Source: Chloroflexus aurantiacus J-10-fl (GTDB lineage: Bacteria > Chloroflexota > Chloroflexia > Chloroflexales > Chloroflexaceae). Taken from it: a stretch of DNA of 64,000 nucleotides. Where the stretch lies: the NCBI RefSeq assembly GCF_000018865.1, contig NC_010175.1, positions 2,666,001 to 2,730,000 of the forward strand. The letters run 5' to 3'. Made by a program: the position numbers and the translations under genes. Below the pieces are notes generated by a model that was given only the letters and a program-made list of their open reading frames with translations, searched no databases and had not been told where the DNA came from. Below are positions 61,276 through 64,000 of this stretch, in pieces; the first letter of the stretch is position 1; each line of letters begins with the position of its first letter.

Positions 61276-61953
61276 TCAGGTATGTTGTGCCGGTGTTCGC
61301 ACCGGCTCACCGAGGTACCGGGGTTCAAGCGTAGCCAGATCATCGTAATCACGCGCAAGATGGCGCTGCCAGGCCAGTTCGGCAAGATACGCCGGGCGCC
61401 GCAAGCGGGCTGCCGGTGCCGGCAACACAGCCCGCTCACCCAAACCGCGTTGCAGGGCAGCTATCGTCGCTGCATCGAGATCACCACAAAAGAGCGCACG
61501 CCCACTCACGTCGGCACAGAGTTCAGCGAGCGTGAGATTACGATCAGGCGCCAGGCGCTCAAGGCGATCCTGCGCCACAAAAGGAGCCGTCGCATAACGA
61601 TCACGCCCCAGCCGTATCAGTGGATAGACCGGCAATGGGGTCGGCGCGTACTGGTACGCCAACGCCTCAAGGGTTGCAATCCCAATCAATGGCAGATCGC
61701 CGGCCAGTGCCATCCCCTTCGCCAGACTCAACCCTACCCGCAGACCACTCCAGCTCCCCGGTCCCAATCCGACCGCCAGCACGGTCACGTCGGCTGGTGT
61801 TGCACCGATGTAGCGCAGGAGCGCATCGATTTGTGGCAAGAGTTGCGCAGTATGGTTACGTCCCGACTCCCAGACGCTTTCGGCTAATGGGCCGTGCGCA
61901 TCATAGAGAGCAAGACCGGTCAGTGCGGTAGCGGTGTCGATAGCGAGCAACAT
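61276..61953 (-). CDS. tsaB: tRNA threonylcarbamoyladenosine biosynthesis protein TsaB
   Basis: 225 residues; the ASKHA-fold partner of TsaD in making the t6A modification at position 37 of ANN-decoding tRNAs. The N-terminal LLAIDTATALTGLALYD, the RNHTAQLLPQIDALL segment, and VGLGPGSWSGLRVGLSLAKGMA (about 65-86) are diagnostic. The ATG overlaps the stop of tsaE by 1 bp (TAATG). Normal length. Confidence 0.95.
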   Translation of the reverse strand: MLLAIDTATALTGLALYDAHGPLAESVWESGRNHTAQLLPQIDALLRYIGATPADVTVLAVGLGPGSWSGLRVGLSLAKGMALAGDLPLIGIATLEALAYQYAPTPLPVYPLIRLGRDRYATAPFVAQDRLERLAPDRNLTLAELCADVSGRALFCGDLDAATIAALQRGLGERAVLPAPAARLRRPAYLAELAWQRHLARDYDDLATLEPRYLGEPVRTPAQHT

Positions 61954-62474
61954 TAGCCGAACGTCTCCTCCTTAAACCTAAGCAGTAGTTCACGGTAACG
62001 CATCCCACGGGGCGTCAGCCGTATCTGCCGCTTGGTCTCGCTCACATGGCTGAGCACAATGTGTAAATGTTCTGCCGGCATTGCCGTCGCTGCCCGTTCA
62101 GGCCATTCGATCAGGCAAATGCCTTCGCTCAACCAGAGTTCATCAAGACCAATCGTAATCAATTCGGTCACATCACGCACCCGGTAGAGATCGACGTGAT
62201 AGATCGGTAGCCGTCCATGGGCAGCATCGGCCCGATATTCATTGATCAAGACAAAGGTTGGGCTGGTCACCAGGCCGTCGTAGCCGAGGCCACGAGCTAT
62301 ACCTTTAATGAGATGGGTTTTGCCGGCACCGAGTTGACCTGAAAGCAACACCAAATCACCGGCGCGCAGCAGGTGACCAAGGCGCGCGCCGATACGTTCA
62401 GTCTGGGTCGGACTATGACTGATAAAATCGAGATCATGCGGCGTTTGGGCCGCCGACAACAGTTGATCGGTCAT
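61953..62474 (-). CDS. tsaE: tRNA threonylcarbamoyladenosine biosynthesis ATPase TsaE
   Basis: 173 residues from ATG 62474. The P-loop GQLGAGKTHLIKGIARGLG, the TSPTFVLINEYR segment, and IYHVDLYRV are the family hallmarks. It is an ATPase that supports the TsaB-TsaD complex in t6A synthesis. An in-frame upstream start (62537) adds 21 residues without a ribosome site. Next to tsaB with 1-bp overlap. Confidence 0.94.
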   Translation of the reverse strand: MTDQLLSAAQTPHDLDFISHSPTQTERIGARLGHLLRAGDLVLLSGQLGAGKTHLIKGIARGLGYDGLVTSPTFVLINEYRADAAHGRLPIYHVDLYRVRDVTELITIGLDELWLSEGICLIEWPERAATAMPAEHLHIVLSHVSETKRQIRLTPRGMRYRELLLRFKEETFG

Positions 62475-62577
62475 AGCCCTATTGTACCATAGCCGGGCAT
62501 GGAAAAATTGCGGGTATGCTGTTCCCTGTCCCTGCATTCTCGCTCGCCCTTAAAGAGAGCGAGATGCGTACCGGGTA

Positions 62578-62943
62578 TTACTTGAGATCAACGACCGGAC
62601 TCAGGCCAGCCGGTGCAAAGCCACTTGCCGGTGGGATGTCTGTTGCGAGCGTAATCGTTGCTTGACGCAACTCCTGCGCAGTCCGTCGGGCTTCGTTACT
62701 AAACCCACCATCCACTGCAATCAACAAGCCGCGATCCAAACGGCGCAAAAACAGCATTTCGGCAAAGTCCTGCACATCGGCGGCAGTAATCAGAGCACGA
62801 CGTTGGATGAGAACAGCGAACGGTTGCCCCGACGGCTCAGCAAGCACCAGTAAACAACGAGTGGCACGTAACTGCTCTGCGGCAATGACGTGGTAACCAA
62901 GCCGACGGGCGTGGGCGGCAGCATCACGAACTGTTACCTTCAT
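62578..62943 (-). CDS. hypothetical protein, possible restriction-endonuclease-like fold
   Basis: 121 residues from ATG 62943, behind GGAGG. The segment LITAADVQDFAEMLFLRRLDRGLLIAVDGGFSNEA resembles the core of Mrr-like or related nuclease-fold proteins, where a strand carrying GxLxxxxGFS-type sequence precedes a helix. The usual catalytic D...QxK triad is incomplete, with VLIQRRAL in the place of the QxK strand, so nuclease activity is doubtful. No signal peptide. It is 103 bp upstream of tsaE and may be transcribed with it. Low certainty on function; the gene is real by codon pattern. Confidence 0.6.
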   Translation of the reverse strand: MKVTVRDAAAHARRLGYHVIAAEQLRATRCLLVLAEPSGQPFAVLIQRRALITAADVQDFAEMLFLRRLDRGLLIAVDGGFSNEARRTAQELRQATITLATDIPPASGFAPAGLSPVVDLK

Positions 62944-63088
62944 ACTCCAATCCTCCTCCATTGAGGACCTGGCCTCGCGTGCGAGCGACGGGGCAATACA
63001 CTGATGGGGGAGATATTCTTCGTATAGTATACCATAAATTTTGTTTTACGTAGAACCGATTGCATTACCCGCCCCGATTCGCCGGCAT

Positions 63089-63117
63089 TTGACAACAGGT
63101 GCTCTTTGGCACATAAT
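63089..63117 (+). promoter_or_regulatory. strong sigma-70 promoter of the metal-binding lipoprotein gene
   Basis: TTGACA (63089-63094), 17-bp spacer, CATAAT (63112-63117). Perfect -35 and 5/6 -10. Transcription would begin at about 63124, at the left edge of the palindrome described next. Confidence 0.75.
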
Positions 63118-63123
63118 CTCTTT

Positions 63124-63138
63124 TGAAACAATGTTTCA
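63124..63138 (+). promoter_or_regulatory. 7-1-7 palindrome, Fur/Zur-type operator candidate
   Basis: TGAAACAATGTTTCA is perfectly symmetric around its central base. The 7-1-7 shape with TGA...TCA ends is that of Fur-family sites. It covers the expected transcription start between the promoter and the Shine-Dalgarno AAGGAGG (63141-63147), where a repressor would block RNA polymerase. Confidence 0.6.
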
Positions 63139-63155
63139 TTAAGGAGGATCAAACG

Positions 63156-64000
63156 ATGCGTTTCATACAACAGATAACCGTTTTGCTCGCAGGTATGCTG
63201 CTGATGGCAGCATGTGGGCAAGCACCGGCGAGTCAGCCCACCGCAGTACCGGCGACGGACAACACCTCAGCGCAACCAATGCTGGTTATGGCCAGTACCA
63301 GTATCGTGGCCGATGTTGTGCGTCAGGTCGGTGGTGATCGGGTTCAGGTCGAGACGATTGTGCCGATTGGGGCCGACACCCACGGCTTTGAGCCGACACC
63401 TCAAGACCTGGCACGAGTGAGTGAAGCCAGGGTCATCTTCACGGTTGGTGCCGGCTATGAAGAGTTTATTGATCGTCTGATCGCGAGTTCAGGGACGCAA
63501 GCTGAAGTCGTCGATCTGTCGGCGAACCTTGCCCTGCGTGCATTGACGGAAGCGGAAGCTACCGGTCATGCCCACGAGGAAGAGCACACCGACGAACACG
63601 GAACAGAGGCAGCCGGTGCTGCCGGTGATACCCACGCCGACGATCACAGCAACACGCAGGCTGACGCCCACGGTGATGAGCATGGTGATGAACATGCCGA
63701 CGAGCACGGGGCAGGGTCGGTTGACCCCCATACCTGGACGGATCCGGCTAACGTGAAAATCTGGACTGATCTGATCTATACCACGCTGAGCCGTCTCGAT
63801 CCAGATCACGCTGAAGCATACGCTACCCGGGCAACCGATTACAAGCGTCAGCTCGATGATCTTGATCGCTGGATTGCCGATCAATTTGCCTCTATCCCGG
63901 CAGAACGGCGCTTACTCGTCTCTGACCACATTATCTTTGGCTATATGGCCGATAAGTACGGGTTACGCCAGTTGGGGGCAATTATTCCTGGGGTAAGTTC
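63156..64000 (+). CDS. zinc/manganese ABC transporter substrate-binding lipoprotein, C-terminus cut by window end
   Basis: About 281 residues are visible and the frame is open at the end. A lipoprotein signal ends in LLMAAC (Cys20). The mature part is a cluster A-I (ZnuA/TroA) binding protein: VVRQVGGDRVQVETIVP, then GADTHGFEPTPQDLARVSEARVIFTVG with the first metal histidine, DPHTWTDPANVKIW with the second, and SDHIIFGYMADKYGL with the third. Between the first two lies a long His/Asp/Glu-rich stretch of about 60 residues (63568-63725), typical of zinc-type ZnuA proteins, thought to collect Zn. The AAGGAGG site and the promoter with a Fur-like palindrome suggest metal-responsive repression. 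Confidence 0.92.
   Translation, partial: MRFIQQITVLLAGMLLMAACGQAPASQPTAVPATDNTSAQPMLVMASTSIVADVVRQVGGDRVQVETIVPIGADTHGFEPTPQDLARVSEARVIFTVGAGYEEFIDRLIASSGTQAEVVDLSANLALRALTEAEATGHAHEEEHTDEHGTEAAGAAGDTHADDHSNTQADAHGDEHGDEHADEHGAGSVDPHTWTDPANVKIWTDLIYTTLSRLDPDHAEAYATRATDYKRQLDDLDRWIADQFASIPAERRLLVSDHIIFGYMADKYGLRQLGAIIPGVS

Overview
The window looks like a stretch of chromosome from a filamentous anoxygenic phototroph of the genus Chloroflexus, most likely C. aurantiacus or a very close relative. The main reason is a blue-copper protein at 14022-14729 that I recognise as auracyanin B. Its four copper ligands fall at residues 57, 122, 127 and 132 of the mature domain. A complex I operon with two nuoM genes and no nuoEFG, and GC-rich coding sequence with many palindromic intergenic repeats, fit the same group. 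Species naming rests on recall, not on a search.

Layout. 1-2.0 kb: end of a PrsW-like membrane protease, a complete IS5-type insertion sequence that landed in its stop codon, and a coiled-coil hypothetical gene. 2.2-16 kb: housekeeping genes, namely argD and purA; a minus-strand set mltG-aroE-prepilin peptidase-nucleotidyltransferase; a TPR gene with thrC; a membrane STAS protein; a TrmA/RumA methyltransferase; auracyanin B; and an EamA exporter. 16.3-24.0 kb: a tight five-gene operon. It joins a giant Hpt-REC-REC-GGDEF-REC-PP2C regulator to BcsB-like and BcsA-like cellulose synthase subunits, then to a STAS anti-sigma antagonist and an RsbW-like kinase. 24.1-28.7 kb: a minus-strand run (methyltransferase, CpXC protein, GT9 glycosyltransferase, two paralogous small membrane proteins, LysM lipoprotein). 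28.9-31.3 kb: quinone oxidoreductase and aspartate kinase.

31.3-33.5 kb is an accessory pocket. A single gene fuses a DarT-like DNA ADP-ribosyltransferase toxin to a DarG-like macrodomain antitoxin. It is flanked by gene-free, repeat-bearing DNA. 33.5-38.6 kb: DAHP synthase, DapA-like, RmlA-like, RsmI and a GDP-sugar reductase. 39.5-45.3 kb: a CBS/zinc-ribbon protein, the pyruvate dehydrogenase genes pdhA-pdhB-pdhC, and a sulfurtransferase. 45.4-45.9 kb: an array of eight hairpin repeats between convergent operons. 46.0-59.6 kb: complex I operon nuoA-B-C-D-I-H-J-K-L-M-M-N on the minus strand. 59.8-62.9 kb: two FHA proteins, tsaB, tsaE and a small hypothetical. 63.1 kb to the end: a metal (probably zinc) ABC-transporter binding lipoprotein with a clear promoter and a 7-1-7 operator-like palindrome.

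The two most notable items are the one-polypeptide toxin-antitoxin fusion at 31935-33164 and the operon at 16270-23995. In that operon the cellulose-synthase-like enzyme lacks the usual PilZ c-di-GMP domain, carries an inserted helical domain, and is co-encoded with a full partner-switching module. No tRNA, rRNA or CRISPR array was found.
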